Shown: one piece after another, positions 16,791-26,436 of the stretch
How positions within the stretch are numbered: position 1 is the first letter of the stretch
Layout: every line of letters begins with the position of its first letter
Assembly (NCBI GenBank): GCA_019636285.1
Contig: JAHBXV010000022.1
Span: 37,133 to 101,132 of the forward strand
Direction: 5' to 3'
DNA length: 64,000 nucleotides
From: Planctomycetaceae bacterium
Lineage (GTDB): Bacteria; Planctomycetota; Planctomycetia; Planctomycetales; Planctomycetaceae
Program-made: the position numbers and the translations under genes
Notes under the pieces: generated by a model
What the model was told of the DNA's origin: nothing
The model's input: the letters and a program-made list of their open reading frames with translations, nothing else
The model's database searches: none

Positions 16791-16900
16791 GTGCCACTGG
16801 CACGCGCCCGCCGAATTTAGCCGCGATCCAACGGGAGCGCTGCCCTGCTTCGTCTGCGGACGGCTTCCTGCTCGTGTATCACTGGCTTCGCCAGTGTGCT
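16791..16900. repeat. Composite of two dispersed intergenic repeat families
   Basis: The gap between the converging DUF1573 and UbiD genes holds a half copy of the GTGCCACTGGC motif (16791-16801), a copy of the TTAGCCGCGA...GGGAGCGCT motif (16817-16841) and a nearly complete hairpin CACTGGC-TTC-GCCAGTG (16880-16896). The same families recur at 8037, 33651, 35505, 38036 and 61106. There is no T-run after the hairpins. Confidence 0.6.
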
Positions 16901-16932
16901 TTTGGCCTGCTCAGCCTGCATGGCTGCACATC

Positions 16933-18777
16933 CTAAAACAACCCGTACAGCGGCCCGCCCGGTGCCGCCAGTTCCTCGACGCGGCGAGTCACCGTTGGAT
17001 CTTCAACCAGCGGCGGAGCGTGATGCGGTTTGATCCGCGCGTCGATCACGAGCGATCCCCGCGCTCCCCAATGCTTCTGGTGCGTGAACCGGCCGATTCC
17101 ATCCAGATCCGCCGCCGGATTGGACCGCGTAAACGTCACCCACAGCCAGTTGTTCAAAGACCGGCTGGCGAACTCGCTGTCGTCAACGACAAGAACCAGC
17201 GGGATCGCGTTGATCGGGTGATTGACCGGGTAATAGTCGCAGAACCGAGTGATGTCGCGCGAGTAATCCTCCACCGTTCGTCCCGACGTCGACGGACCGG
17301 TGACCGCGAGAATCCCCGCTTCGCAAAATTTCGGCGTCTCGAAGCCTTCCGGCATCGTCAGGCCAGCCGGCAATTCGGTTGGCAACTCCCGTCTCACCGG
17401 CCCCGCCGCCGCGATCACCAGTTTCGAACCTTCATTAAATCCGCTGCCCGAGTAGTCCAGAGTGTCGATCGTGGTGCGCGTCTGAAAATGGAGGTCGCGT
17501 TCCCAGTCAACCCGCGACAGCAAATGTCGGAAGAAAGCCGGAATGTCGTGCAGATCGAGCGAGGGGTCGTCCTCGTGCGCGACGATCAAGAGGTACTTCG
17601 CCAGGCTGAGCTGCCCTTGCCCCAGAATCGCATTGGCGATGGTCAGCAGTTCCTGCGGCCGCCGAGTGGTCGCATAGGGAACATAGCGCTCGCTGCCGAT
17701 CGCCATCAGCAGCGGATGCACCCCGGCCGCGTCGCAGGCGTGGACTCCCTTCACTCCCGGCAAGACCGTCGGAATGATTGGCCCGGTCAGGTCGTGAATG
17801 ATCTCGCCGAACGATGTGTCTTCCTGGGGCGGACGGCCGACCACGGTAAACGGCCAGATCGCGTCGCGGCGATGATAGACCTTCTCGACCTCCAGGCACG
17901 GAAAGTCATGGACCAGGCTGTAGTACCCCAGATGATCCCCAAACGGTCCTTCGGGTTTTGAACGCTTCGGATCGATCGACCCGCAAATCACAAAGTCGGC
18001 GTCTCCCCAATACGGCAGCCGGCCCGGCTGACACACCATCCGGATGGGACGCCCCCCAAGGGCTCCGGCGAACGTCAATTCCGACAGTCCTTCCGGCAAC
18101 GGCATCACCGCGGCCAATGTCATCGCTGGCGGACCGCCGACAAAGATGTTGACCTTCAGGCGCTCTCCTCGCGCGATCGCCGCCGCATGATGCACGCCGA
18201 TACTGCGATGGATCTGGTAGTGCAGCCCCACTTCGCGATTGGGCACATACTCGTTCCCCGCCAATTGAACCCGGTACATCCCCAGGTTCGATCTCGTGAA
18301 GCCCGGCCGGGACGGATCCTCCGAATAGACCTGCGGCAGCGTGATGAACGGCCCGCCGTCGCGGGGCCAGCTCTGCATCATCGGCAACTGATCGAGCGTC
18401 GTCTCGCATGCGCTGACCGGCCCCGACCGCGCCTTGCGGACCCACATGTTCCACAGCGACAACGGAACACCGACATACTGCCAGGGCCGCCGCGCCGCGA
18501 GCGACGGATCAATCTTCAGTTCGACGAGCCGCCTGACCCGTTCCAGCGCATCGCGAAAGAGGAACCGCGTCCGCTCTTTGGTTCCAAACAGATTCGAAAC
18601 CATTGGAAAGCGGCAGCCGCGCACCCGCGTGAACAATAGCGCCGGACCGCCAGCCTGATAAACGCGCCGCTGAATCTCGGCGGCTTCAAGATGCGCGTCG
18701 ATCTCCACATCGATACGACGCAGTTGCCCCGTCCGTTCCAGATCGGCCACACAGGCCTGCAAACTCGCGTATCCCAT
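16933..18777 (-). CDS. UbiD family decarboxylase
   Basis: A 614-residue member of the UbiD family, (de)carboxylases that use prenylated FMN made by UbiX. The start was set at ATG 18777 (MGYASLQACVADL), because the upstream 40 codons have no family similarity. Family landmarks are LHYQIHRSIGVHHA, EGPFGDHLGYYSL, KVYHRRDAIWPFTVVGRPPQED and a C-terminal WLVFTR-like stretch followed by IDARIKPHHAPPL. The length fits the larger menaquinone/aromatic-acid subgroup. No ubiX is nearby and the flanking genes do not tell the substrate. Strong homology, uncertain reaction. Confidence 0.88.
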   Translation of the reverse strand: MGYASLQACVADLERTGQLRRIDVEIDAHLEAAEIQRRVYQAGGPALLFTRVRGCRFPMVSNLFGTKERTRFLFRDALERVRRLVELKIDPSLAARRPWQYVGVPLSLWNMWVRKARSGPVSACETTLDQLPMMQSWPRDGGPFITLPQVYSEDPSRPGFTRSNLGMYRVQLAGNEYVPNREVGLHYQIHRSIGVHHAAAIARGERLKVNIFVGGPPAMTLAAVMPLPEGLSELTFAGALGGRPIRMVCQPGRLPYWGDADFVICGSIDPKRSKPEGPFGDHLGYYSLVHDFPCLEVEKVYHRRDAIWPFTVVGRPPQEDTSFGEIIHDLTGPIIPTVLPGVKGVHACDAAGVHPLLMAIGSERYVPYATTRRPQELLTIANAILGQGQLSLAKYLLIVAHEDDPSLDLHDIPAFFRHLLSRVDWERDLHFQTRTTIDTLDYSGSGFNEGSKLVIAAAGPVRRELPTELPAGLTMPEGFETPKFCEAGILAVTGPSTSGRTVEDYSRDITRFCDYYPVNHPINAIPLVLVVDDSEFASRSLNNWLWVTFTRSNPAADLDGIGRFTHQKHWGARGSLVIDARIKPHHAPPLVEDPTVTRRVEELAAPGGPLYGLF

Positions 18778-19042
18778 AATTCCCTGGAGATCGGCTGGAA
18801 GAAGAGCGCGTGTCATGGACCGCGGGAATTCCGCAGACCACCGTTCACTCAGTCCTGCGGATTGTAGTCGCCCCGCCGCCAATCGGCTCGCCAGCAAGAT
18901 GAGTTCACCTCCGAGATCGCTGAGTACGCAGAGGAATCCCGTGGCGAGAATGCGGCTGAGTCCATATTCTCCGTCGCATCGGGAGCCTCGGTCATTCGGT
19001 TCGCCGGGGTGCTATCGCACGATGCCATTCCCTGCGCGATTG

Positions 19043-19309
19043 TCACGACCAGTTGGCGATCACTTCCGGCTCGATCTCGCATTTCACGACTTGCAGACCA
19101 GCCTGTTGTACCGTGTCACGGGCCGATCGGATGGCCGCCTCCAGCGACTCGGCCCGGCGATGGACGCCAACGTAGGGCTTCCCCGCCAGCACGCCGACCA
19201 GCATGTCGTCCCCGCCAGCTTCGTACAGCGCCTCGGACCACTCAGCGTGATCCCGCGCATCATCCGCCAGCCACAGGGTGAACTCGAACACTCGCGATTC
19301 GTGGCTCAT
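19043..19309 (-). CDS. Small conserved-looking protein, function unknown
   Basis: An 88-residue soluble protein with a strong Shine-Dalgarno (GGAGAGG) just before ATG 19309. It begins RVFEFTLWLADDARDHAEWSE and contains LYEAGGDDMLVGVLAGKPYVG, a pattern that recalls a widespread family of small proteins predicted to adopt an alpha/beta fold and often found near DNA-binding or toxin-antitoxin-like genes. I cannot name it. It stands alone, upstream of nothing on its strand except the UbiD gene 265 bases further on. Confidence 0.65.
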   Translation of the reverse strand: MSHESRVFEFTLWLADDARDHAEWSEALYEAGGDDMLVGVLAGKPYVGVHRRAESLEAAIRSARDTVQQAGLQVVKCEIEPEVIANWS

Positions 19310-19347
19310 GTTTCCTCTCCTTCGGCGCGAGGGCAGGCCGAAGCCGC

Positions 19348-20472
19348 CTAATCGTCCCCCACCACCATCCGTACGTAGCTCTCGTAGCGGATCTGGGATA
19401 TCAGGCCATGCCGCACCGCCTGGCGGATGGCGCAGCCGTCTTCCTCAAGGTGGAGACAACTGTTGAAGCGGCAGTGCGACACGAACGGGCGGAACTCGCG
19501 AAAGAATCCCTCCACCTCGCCCCCGGCCACGTCCCAGATTTCCATCTGGCGAATCCCCGGCGTGTCAACCACCCAGCCACCCGTTTCCAGCCGCAAAAGC
19601 TGCGAGTGCCGCGTTGTATGCCGCCCCTTCCCGGTGTCCTGGCTGACCTCTCCGATCCCCAGTTGCAGCCCCGGACACAACAGGTTCAGCAATGACGATT
19701 TGCCAACCCCTGATTGGCCGGAGAAGACGGTTTGTTCTCCGGCGAGCAGATGCCGCAACAGGTCGACATTCTGCCCCGTCCGCGAACTGGTCGGCACCAC
19801 GCGATAACCCAGTCGGGCATAGAGGCCGATGATCTGCTGCAAATCCGCCAGATCGACGAGGTCGGATTTGTTCAAACAGATGAGCGCCTTGACTCCACCC
19901 TTTTCCGCGCTCACCAGGAACCGATCGATCAAAGCCGGTTTCAGATGGGGCTCTTCCAGCGAACCGATAATGGCAACCTGTGAGATGTTCGCGACCAGGA
20001 TATGCTGCTGACGCTGGTGACCGCGTGCCAGAATTCCCGATCGCGGCTCGACGCGTTCGATGATGCCCGACTCCTTGTCGAGCGGCCTGAACAGCACCCG
20101 GTCTCCGGTCACCACGGCGTTGCGCGCTTCGCGCGTCAGCGTACGAACGACACGTCGGACCGAGCAGTCGTAAACCACCTGGTCCGGCCCCTCGACCCGG
20201 CAGTGCAGCCCGCCGATGGCCGACAGCACCCGGCCCGTCAGGCAGCCCGCTTCATCCACATCGCGAATAATCTGGTCGCCCTCGACCGTCACCCCAACGA
20301 TCGTACGCCTGCGCGAGAGTTTCCCTTTCCCGGAGAGCCGCTCTCCCGAAGCCAGTTTGTCGTCGGCGACATCCCCCTTCTGAACATCGCGCGTGAGGTC
20401 ATTGTTCCGCGCCACTCGGCCGCGGTTCTTGCGGAAATCGATGCGGACCTTCTTGCCCGATTTTTTCGGCAC
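19348..20472 (-). CDS. rsgA: Ribosome small-subunit-dependent GTPase A
   Basis: A 374-residue circularly permuted GTPase that checks maturation of the 30S subunit and releases RbfA. After a basic N-terminal tail (about 55 residues, PKKSGKKVRIDFRKNRGR) and an OB-fold, the G motifs appear in permuted order: NKSD (G4), GQSGVGKSSLLN (G1), the TTRHSQ switch and DTPGIRQ (G3). The C-terminal zinc site is visible as CRFNSCLHLEEDGCA. The long basic N-terminus is an addition seen in planctomycete homologues, as I recall. The gene follows the PPIase gene by 12 bases and is very likely in one operon with it. Confidence 0.93.
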   Translation of the reverse strand: MPKKSGKKVRIDFRKNRGRVARNNDLTRDVQKGDVADDKLASGERLSGKGKLSRRRTIVGVTVEGDQIIRDVDEAGCLTGRVLSAIGGLHCRVEGPDQVVYDCSVRRVVRTLTREARNAVVTGDRVLFRPLDKESGIIERVEPRSGILARGHQRQQHILVANISQVAIIGSLEEPHLKPALIDRFLVSAEKGGVKALICLNKSDLVDLADLQQIIGLYARLGYRVVPTSSRTGQNVDLLRHLLAGEQTVFSGQSGVGKSSLLNLLCPGLQLGIGEVSQDTGKGRHTTRHSQLLRLETGGWVVDTPGIRQMEIWDVAGGEVEGFFREFRPFVSHCRFNSCLHLEEDGCAIRQAVRHGLISQIRYESYVRMVVGDD

Positions 20473-20484
20473 GGTCGTTACTCG

Positions 20485-21405
20485 TTACTTGGATTGCGGT
20501 GCGTCAGCGATCGGCACTGTCATTGGTGATGTCCTCGGCGAAAGCCCTGCTTCCCGGCGCAGGCTCTGGGCCGTGCGGGACCACAGATCCTGATTCCATC
20601 GGTCGAGAATGGTTCGCCGCGCATCTTCCGGACTCAGTTCGCCCGGTTGCTTCTCCTCGACCAGAACCAGGTGAACGCCAAACGGCGTCACAATCGGCTC
20701 GGTCATCTCGCCGGGATTCAATCGTACGGCCGCCGCCGCAATCGCGAGGGGCATCCGGCCATCGGCTCCAAACCAGCCGACATCTCCGCCATCGACCTTG
20801 CTCGGCGCGTCGGAGAATTGTTTCGCGGCTTGTTCAAACGTCAATTCCTTCGCCGCAATCTTCCCCCGCAGGGCCGTCAGTTCTTCGACCAGCGTTTTCA
20901 GATCTTCGTCTCGTGCCATTTTCGGGCGCTTGCGGAAAATCTGTCGCCCCCGAACCTGCGTCCCGTCCAGTTCCGGACGATGAGCCGCGAAATACTCGGC
21001 GATCTGTTTCTCGGAGACCGAGTCCTTGACGAACCGAATCCAGGCCAGCGTCAGCGACAGTTCCCGGTCGATCCGTTCCGGGCTGACCCCCATCCGCTTC
21101 CAGAACTCCGCCGGCATTTCCCCGCGCCGCGTCAGCAGGCCGTTCAATTGCTCGCGCTGCCAGGCCAGGTCGTCTGCGTCGGCTGTCACCTTTCGCGATG
21201 CCAGAAAACTGCGAATCAGTTCCCGGTCGACCCACTCATCAACCAGAGCCGATCGGTCGGTCTCAGGATCGGCGTTCCGCAGGAGCGCGAGCAGTTTGAG
21301 GTCGCCCTCCGTCATCCGAACTTTGTTGACGCTCGGCAGTTCCTGCGCAACCGCCAGTACAGACGTGGCGCAGAGAATGAGAGAAACGAATCCCACGACT
21401 TTCAT
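20485..21405 (-). CDS. Parvulin-type peptidyl-prolyl isomerase, exported
   Basis: A 306-residue SurA/PrsA-like protein. The ATG at 21405 gives a clear signal peptide (MKVVGFVSLILCATSVLAVAQ). An N-terminal SurA-like helical region is followed by a parvulin domain (about 160-275) with QVRGRQIF, FEQAAKQFSDAPSKVDGGDVGWFG and EMTEPIVTPFGVHLVLVEEK, which are characteristic. It probably assists folding of exported proteins in the periplasm. The downstream gene is rsgA, 12 bases away. Confidence 0.88.
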   Translation of the reverse strand: MKVVGFVSLILCATSVLAVAQELPSVNKVRMTEGDLKLLALLRNADPETDRSALVDEWVDRELIRSFLASRKVTADADDLAWQREQLNGLLTRRGEMPAEFWKRMGVSPERIDRELSLTLAWIRFVKDSVSEKQIAEYFAAHRPELDGTQVRGRQIFRKRPKMARDEDLKTLVEELTALRGKIAAKELTFEQAAKQFSDAPSKVDGGDVGWFGADGRMPLAIAAAAVRLNPGEMTEPIVTPFGVHLVLVEEKQPGELSPEDARRTILDRWNQDLWSRTAQSLRREAGLSPRTSPMTVPIADAPQSK

Positions 21406-21549
21406 CGAAGCCTCCGTGCGGCAAGAATCTATTGCGACTTTCAAAACCCGGTTGGCGTCTCGAAAATCTCGACAATCCGGTGAGGGGTGCCGTCGTCCAG
21501 AGGGTTTTGAAGCCCCATCCAGAATCAGGAAGTTTATCAGGTTAGCCTA

Positions 21550-21575
21550 GGAACGGCACCCGCGGGTGCCGTTCC
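21550..21575. promoter_or_regulatory. Perfect 26-bp palindrome before nadE
   Basis: GGAACGGCACCCG is followed immediately by its exact reverse complement, without a loop, ending 20 bases before the nadE ATG. It has no T-run, so it is more like an operator or cruciform repeat than a terminator. A role in nadE control is inference only. Confidence 0.6.
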
Positions 21576-21595
21576 GGACCGTGCAGGATTCGCGA

Positions 21596-23284
21596 ATGAA
21601 GGTGGCCCTCGCCCAGTTGAACCCGACCGTTGGCGACGTCGTCGGAAACACCGATCTCATCGAAGGGGCCGCCCGCACCGCTGCCGCCGCCGGGGCCGAT
21701 CTATTTGTCTGCTCGGAACTGGCTGTCTGCGGGTATCCCCCCAAAGACCTGCTGCTCCGGGAAGGATTCACCGCCGCCTGCGATCGCGCGGTCCAGCGGC
21801 TGGCCAAGTTGTCAGGCGAACTCGGGGTCGGCCTGCTGGTCGGCCATCCCACGTCCTGGAACGTCCCCAACGGCCGGATCGCCAACGCGTGCAGCCTGCT
21901 GGCCGATGGCATGGTTCGCGGAACGGTTCACAAGCTTCTGCTCCCGAATTACGACGTCTTCGACGAAGAACGCTATTTTCGGCCCGCCGCCACCGAAGAC
22001 ATTCGCCCGCTCGAATTTCGCGGTCGCCGCCTGGGTGTGCATATCTGCGAAGACGCCTGGTGGGGCGAACCCGACACGTTCTATCACACCGAACCGCGCC
22101 AGCTTCCCGACCCGGTCTCGCTGCTCATGCAGGCCGGGGCCGACATCCTCATCAATGTCTCCGCGAGCCCGTTCGAGGCCCGTAAGCCGTTGCGCCGCGA
22201 AGGAATTCTCAAGCGACACGTCGCCCGGCATCGCGTTCCGTTCCTGTTCGTCAACCAGGTGGGAGGAAATGACGACCTTGTCTTTGATGGCCACAGCGTC
22301 GTTTTGAACCAGCATGGCGAAACCGTTCGCGCGCTAGATGGCTTTCGCCAGATGCTGGACATCATCGACCTGGATCACCTCCCGCCAGCCGTCAGCGCGC
22401 CAGCTCCCGCCGACGAAGCGCAACTCCTCGACGCCCTGATCCTGGGGCTCCACGACTACATGGCCAAGAGCGGATTTACCGGCTGCGTACTCGGTCTCTC
22501 AGGCGGCGTCGACAGCGCTTTGGCCGCCTATATCGCCGCGAAAGCCATCGGCCCGGAAAACGTCCACGGCATCCTCATGCCCAGCCGCTACAGTTCGCCG
22601 CACAGCGTTAGCGATGCCTTGGCTTTGGCCGAGCGACTGGGCATTGATGCCGAGGAAGTCGCGATCGATGCCGTTCATCAGGCCTACGAATCGCTGGCGG
22701 TCGTCGGTCCCGAACTTCTCTCGAAACCAACCGGTCTCCCTGAACAGAATCTCCAGGCGCGGATACGCGGGGCGATCGTGATGCTGCGCAGCAACCATCA
22801 TGGCTGGATCGCTCTCGCCACCGGCAATAAGAGCGAACTGGCCGTTGGCTACTGCACCCTGTATGGCGACATGGCCGGAGGATTCGCGGTTCTCAGCGAT
22901 CTGTTCAAGCGAGATGTCTACGCCCTGTGCCGCTACATCAACGAAGTCCGCGAAGGTCGCGAAGTCATTCCGGCCGGTATTGTCGACAAGGCCCCCAGCG
23001 CCGAACTGGCTCCCGATCAGTTCGATCAGGACAGCCTGCCGCCCTATCCCATCCTCGATGGCATCCTCGACGGCCTGATCGAAGAGGAACGCTCGATCAG
23101 TACGCTCTGCCAGTCGTACCCGCGCGAAACCGTGGAGTGGGTCGCCCGCAAGCTTGACCAGAACGAGTACAAGCGCCGCCAGATGCCCCCCGGCATCAAG
23201 CTCTCCCCCCGCGCGTTCGGCACCGGCCGCCGCATGCCGATGGCTGCCCGCTATCGCATCAACGAACTCGAAGCCGAGAGCTGA
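21596..23284 (+). CDS. nadE: Glutamine-dependent NAD+ synthetase
   Basis: A 562-residue two-domain enzyme making NAD+ from deamido-NAD+, ATP and glutamine. The N-terminal nitrilase-like glutaminase domain starts [14 protein letters not shown]; the Glu ([12 protein letters not shown]), Lys ([14 protein letters not shown]) and Cys (HICEDAWW) of the catalytic triad are visible. The C-terminal synthetase domain has the PP-loop [37 protein letters not shown] and [18 protein letters not shown]. The ATG at 21596 was chosen over one 30 bases upstream because family sequence begins there and the earlier codons fall in the palindrome. It is monocistronic. Confidence 0.95.
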   Translation: MKVALAQLNPTVGDVVGNTDLIEGAARTAAAAGADLFVCSELAVCGYPPKDLLLREGFTAACDRAVQRLAKLSGELGVGLLVGHPTSWNVPNGRIANACSLLADGMVRGTVHKLLLPNYDVFDEERYFRPAATEDIRPLEFRGRRLGVHICEDAWWGEPDTFYHTEPRQLPDPVSLLMQAGADILINVSASPFEARKPLRREGILKRHVARHRVPFLFVNQVGGNDDLVFDGHSVVLNQHGETVRALDGFRQMLDIIDLDHLPPAVSAPAPADEAQLLDALILGLHDYMAKSGFTGCVLGLSGGVDSALAAYIAAKAIGPENVHGILMPSRYSSPHSVSDALALAERLGIDAEEVAIDAVHQAYESLAVVGPELLSKPTGLPEQNLQARIRGAIVMLRSNHHGWIALATGNKSELAVGYCTLYGDMAGGFAVLSDLFKRDVYALCRYINEVREGREVIPAGIVDKAPSAELAPDQFDQDSLPPYPILDGILDGLIEEERSISTLCQSYPRETVEWVARKLDQNEYKRRQMPPGIKLSPRAFGTGRRMPMAARYRINELEAES

Positions 23285-23504
23285 TGAGACCCGGTAACCC
23301 CGCGTTGGCAACCAATGCGTCAGGCATGGTGCTTGAACGATCTCTCCGGGATACCGATTAGGCAAGCCGCAACGATTACGGCGAATGGAACCGTCGGTTC
23401 CTCCGGCGGGTGATGTCAGAAGATTCTTCACGGACCGGCCGAATGATAAGCCTTGCCGACTGGGAAGCCGTCACCCGTGATGTCGAAAACTCCGAGGATC
23501 GCCG

Positions 23505-23786
23505 ATGAGCTTTGCAACCGATGCCATCCGCACTTTGGACCAACTCCGCGAATATGTGCTGCGGATTCTGTGTGAAAAAGAAAATCTGCTGGCCGAGCAG
23601 TTCCGACTTCAGGAAATCCCCATTCGCCGGGGTGACCAGACCTGCGGCCTCCAATTTCTCCTGCGGGGCCCCCGACAGGTCCAACTGGCCGCGGTCTACG
23701 CCAGCGAGGCCCGCCAGGTCTACTTCTACGATGCCCGCGGCGAACGCTTCGCAAAGCAACCGCTCATGCATTCGCTGAATGATTGA
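23505..23786 (+). CDS. Small protein of unknown function
   Basis: A 93-residue protein, MSFATDAIRTLDQLREYVLRILC onward, with an amphipathic N-terminal helix, then a beta-rich region (CGLQFLLRGPRQVQLAAVYASE, RQVYFYDARGERFAKQ). Composition is normal and it has no signal peptide or membrane helix. It stands alone 220 bases after nadE. I do not recognise the family, but the residue pattern of alternating strands makes it believable as a gene. Confidence 0.6.
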   Translation: MSFATDAIRTLDQLREYVLRILCEKENLLAEQFRLQEIPIRRGDQTCGLQFLLRGPRQVQLAAVYASEARQVYFYDARGERFAKQPLMHSLND

Positions 23787-23877
23787 GGGGCCGGAGAGTG
23801 GTTGGTGGTTAGTGGGAGGTGGTTAGAGTAGACGTGCTCGGTGGACGACGAGCATTTGATAGCCTGCTCACACCACC

Positions 23878-24417
23878 TCAGCGGTTGCTGCCCAGACGCT
23901 TTTGAGCGGTCTGCGAACCGTACTTGGCCGCCATCTGCCAGTGCATCTCGGCGACGACGTTCCGACCGGCTTGTTCGGCCTTGAGCGCCAGTTGCTCGAA
24001 CCGCTCGGCGTCGGCGCGTTGGAATCGCTGTGAGGGCGATGGGACAGTTTGAAGTGTCCGTCTCATCGTGCCCCTGTTGTCGGTCATTGAACGTTCGTCA
24101 TAGCCCGCCTCGCGCAGCAGGGCTTCATCCATGGCCCGCAGGTCGTGAATGAACACGTGGGCAGAAACGGAACTGGACGAGCGTTCGACACCGATGGACG
24201 ATCCCCGCCACGCCGGCCCATATGACGATCGCCCGGATGCCGCCCGATCGACACCGCCGAGCAGCACGCCACCGCGATCGGGAACTGAGACCGAGGTATT
24301 CACGCCGAATTGGCGAACGACAGGCTGCTGAACAGCAATTCCCTGCGCCAACACAGTCCCGCGTTCACTGGCGAAACTTGCCGTAAGAACAAACAGAACC
24401 GCGCCGGCATGTCTCAT
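23878..24417 (-). CDS. Secreted protein of unknown function
   Basis: A 179-residue exported protein; the ATG at 24417 gives a signal peptide (MRHAGAVLFVLTASFASERG..LAQG). The segment QPVVRQFGVNTSVSVPDRGG followed by VLLGGVDRAASG resembles a module seen in planctomycete secreted proteins and recalls the secretin-type 'vPdGGtvllGG' strand. The C-terminal 70 residues are helical and charged (RFQRADAERFEQLALKAEQA) and end in a short tetratricopeptide/Sel1-like AEMHWQMAAKYGSQTAQKRL. The function is not known. Confidence 0.65.
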   Translation of the reverse strand: MRHAGAVLFVLTASFASERGTVLAQGIAVQQPVVRQFGVNTSVSVPDRGGVLLGGVDRAASGRSSYGPAWRGSSIGVERSSSSVSAHVFIHDLRAMDEALLREAGYDERSMTDNRGTMRRTLQTVPSPSQRFQRADAERFEQLALKAEQAGRNVVAEMHWQMAAKYGSQTAQKRLGSNR

Positions 24418-24550
24418 GATCTCGGTCCTCCCCAGGATAGCCCACTCTTCAACCGATACGGCAATTGGCACTCGGATTCAAGAACTTTTCAATCGGGTGG
24501 CTGATGTGGGACGTCTTCGTCCGCACCCGGAAGAGAAAGCAAATCCTGGT

Positions 24551-24655
24551 TTCTCACCAAGCCACGAAGGCACGGAGAAAACCAATGGCACAATTCAGAT
24601 CGCCCGCTCGAAACTCATTTTGTCTTTCTTCGTGCCTCCGTGCCTTGGTGAGAGA
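24551..24655. repeat. Long inverted-repeat element of the CTCACCAAGGCACGGAGG type
   Basis: Arm 24553-24578 (CTCACCAAGCCACGAAGGCA and on) pairs imperfectly with 24626-24653 (TTCGTGCCTCCGTGCCTTGG and on) across a 47-base loop. A shorter relative is present at 57185-57283. It lies between the convergent ends of no genes, that is, upstream of the secreted-protein gene and downstream of the oxidoreductase gene. It is non-coding. Confidence 0.6.
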
Positions 24656-24735
24656 CCCTGACTTAAGACGAATAACGAAGATGGTGAATCGGGCCACTTT
24701 GCCGTCTCGACTCTAGACCCTCGACACTTGACTCC

Positions 24736-26163
24736 CTACGCCTGCCGCTTCGCTTCCACTTCTTTCCACAGTGGGCCGTAGACTTCTTTGTCGAAGGGTG
24801 GACAACCCGTCGCGTATTGTCCCAGCGGATGGTCCTTGGTCCGCATCAGGTTTGTGCAATACGAAAACGTCCGGCAGACTCGTTTCCGGTCCATCCGCCC
24901 CGTTTCCTGAAGCTGTCGGGCAAAATCCGGCTGAGACAGCGATGCCCGCCCCATCCCCACAAACGCGCACCGCCCCTCGGCAATATTCGCGGCTCCGGCG
25001 TGCATCGCGAAGTCCTGCAACCAACTGTAGCCGCTCCCGACGACCGGCGTCTCGGGAACCGCGTGTTGAATGGCAGCCGTCGCCTCGAAATGCCGGAGCA
25101 CTCCCAGCAGCGGATGTTCCGGGGCGTGATAACCATCAACTGGGGGAAACTCGGCCGGGCGCACATGGTGAGGGTTGGCGTAGGGGTTCCCCATCGTCAC
25201 GTTGAGAAGTGAGACTCCCCACTCCGCCAGCGATTTCGCGAGCTGAATCGGCTCGGCGAGGTCCATTCTCCCCGGATTCTCGGGATCGAACCCGAATCCG
25301 TCCCTCACCGGCGTCGAATAATCCACGGGAACACCGACAAAGTCCTCTCCCTGCCCGACGTGCGGTATTCCATCGTACGCATTGAAACGGCTGGCCAGGA
25401 TCAGGGACGGACATTCCGCACGCAGTCGCAGAACCAGGGTCCGGATGAAACGGGTCCGATTTTCAAACGATCCCCCATAATTCCCCGGCCGCGTGCGTGC
25501 TCCCAGCAGTTCGCAAAGCAGGTAGTGGTGGCACTGTTTCAGGTCGACGAAGTCACAGCCGATTTCCACCGACAGTTTTGCCGCGATCACGTACTGTTCC
25601 ATCAGCTCTTCGAGTTGGCCGTCCGTGAGCAGTGGATCGGCAGAACTGACGGGCCGACCAACGGACTTGTCGATCGTCCGAGGGTCGAGCAGCGGATCGG
25701 CGACGGCCCGCATGGGCTTCCGAAAGCTGTAACGGCCGGAGTGCGTGAGCTGCAGACCAAGCAGCAAGTCGTCGTCATTGCCAAAGACTTCGCGATGGGC
25801 GGCACGACAGTCGGCCAGCATGGTTTCAATCGCGGACGCGGTCGATGAATTCAGGCAAAGCTGTCGCGGATTCATCCGGCCCGCGTCGGAGACCGCCGTC
25901 GCTTCGCCCCAGAGCAACTTCGCCCCGCCTGCCCCAAAGCGACGATAGCGACGAAACGTCAGTTCGTCGGGCGCTCCATCAAGCGTGCCGTCGCAGCCTT
26001 CCATGGGTTGAATGCAGCATCGATTCCCCACCGTCCGGTCGCCGACCTGGCAGGTTCGCCACAGGCTGGACCAGTCGTCGGACATTGGCAGGTCGGAGCC
26101 AAGCCGTCGCGCGTCGTCGACGAGATCGGCAGGAGACTTGTACTTGAAGTAGCGCGCCATCAA
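24736..26163 (-). CDS. NADH:flavin oxidoreductase, old yellow enzyme family
   Basis: A 475-residue FMN-binding TIM-barrel protein. Family landmarks are NRCCIQPMEGCDGTLDG at the first strand, GAKLLWGEATAVSDAGR, LTHSGRYSF, the helix and strand CDFVDLKQCHHYLLCELLGA with RPGNYGGSFENRTRF, and a C-terminal VVGSGYSWL..CAFVGMGRASLSQPDF segment binding FMN phosphate. The usual GG-SxENR motif (GGSFENR) is perfect. The C-terminal cysteine cluster of 2,4-dienoyl-CoA reductases is only partly present and there is no second NAD-binding domain, so it is a stand-alone ene-reductase-like enzyme of unknown substrate. Monocistronic. Confidence 0.88.
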   Translation of the reverse strand: MMARYFKYKSPADLVDDARRLGSDLPMSDDWSSLWRTCQVGDRTVGNRCCIQPMEGCDGTLDGAPDELTFRRYRRFGAGGAKLLWGEATAVSDAGRMNPRQLCLNSSTASAIETMLADCRAAHREVFGNDDDLLLGLQLTHSGRYSFRKPMRAVADPLLDPRTIDKSVGRPVSSADPLLTDGQLEELMEQYVIAAKLSVEIGCDFVDLKQCHHYLLCELLGARTRPGNYGGSFENRTRFIRTLVLRLRAECPSLILASRFNAYDGIPHVGQGEDFVGVPVDYSTPVRDGFGFDPENPGRMDLAEPIQLAKSLAEWGVSLLNVTMGNPYANPHHVRPAEFPPVDGYHAPEHPLLGVLRHFEATAAIQHAVPETPVVGSGYSWLQDFAMHAGAANIAEGRCAFVGMGRASLSQPDFARQLQETGRMDRKRVCRTFSYCTNLMRTKDHPLGQYATGCPPFDKEVYGPLWKEVEAKRQA

Positions 26164-26436
26164 GCCCTCATCAGCAAGAACTCTTCGCAGGAAACGGTCG
26201 ATTTTGCCGTTTCACCCGCTCCGCGCCGACCCTTCGCAGGTGAAACTCTGACGATTGGGCGAAGTCGTCCGGCCATGCGGTTCCGCCGGGCGCTGGAACC
26301 CGTTTGACCGTGGACTTGGTCGACCGAGGATGTCGATTGTTCTGCCAGAGGGCAATGGGCTCCGTCAGGAAGCGATCGCGGCGCGCTCGATCCGCTTCTC
26401 CGAGCCGCGGGACCGTTCTTCGTACAGGTCAGGACG

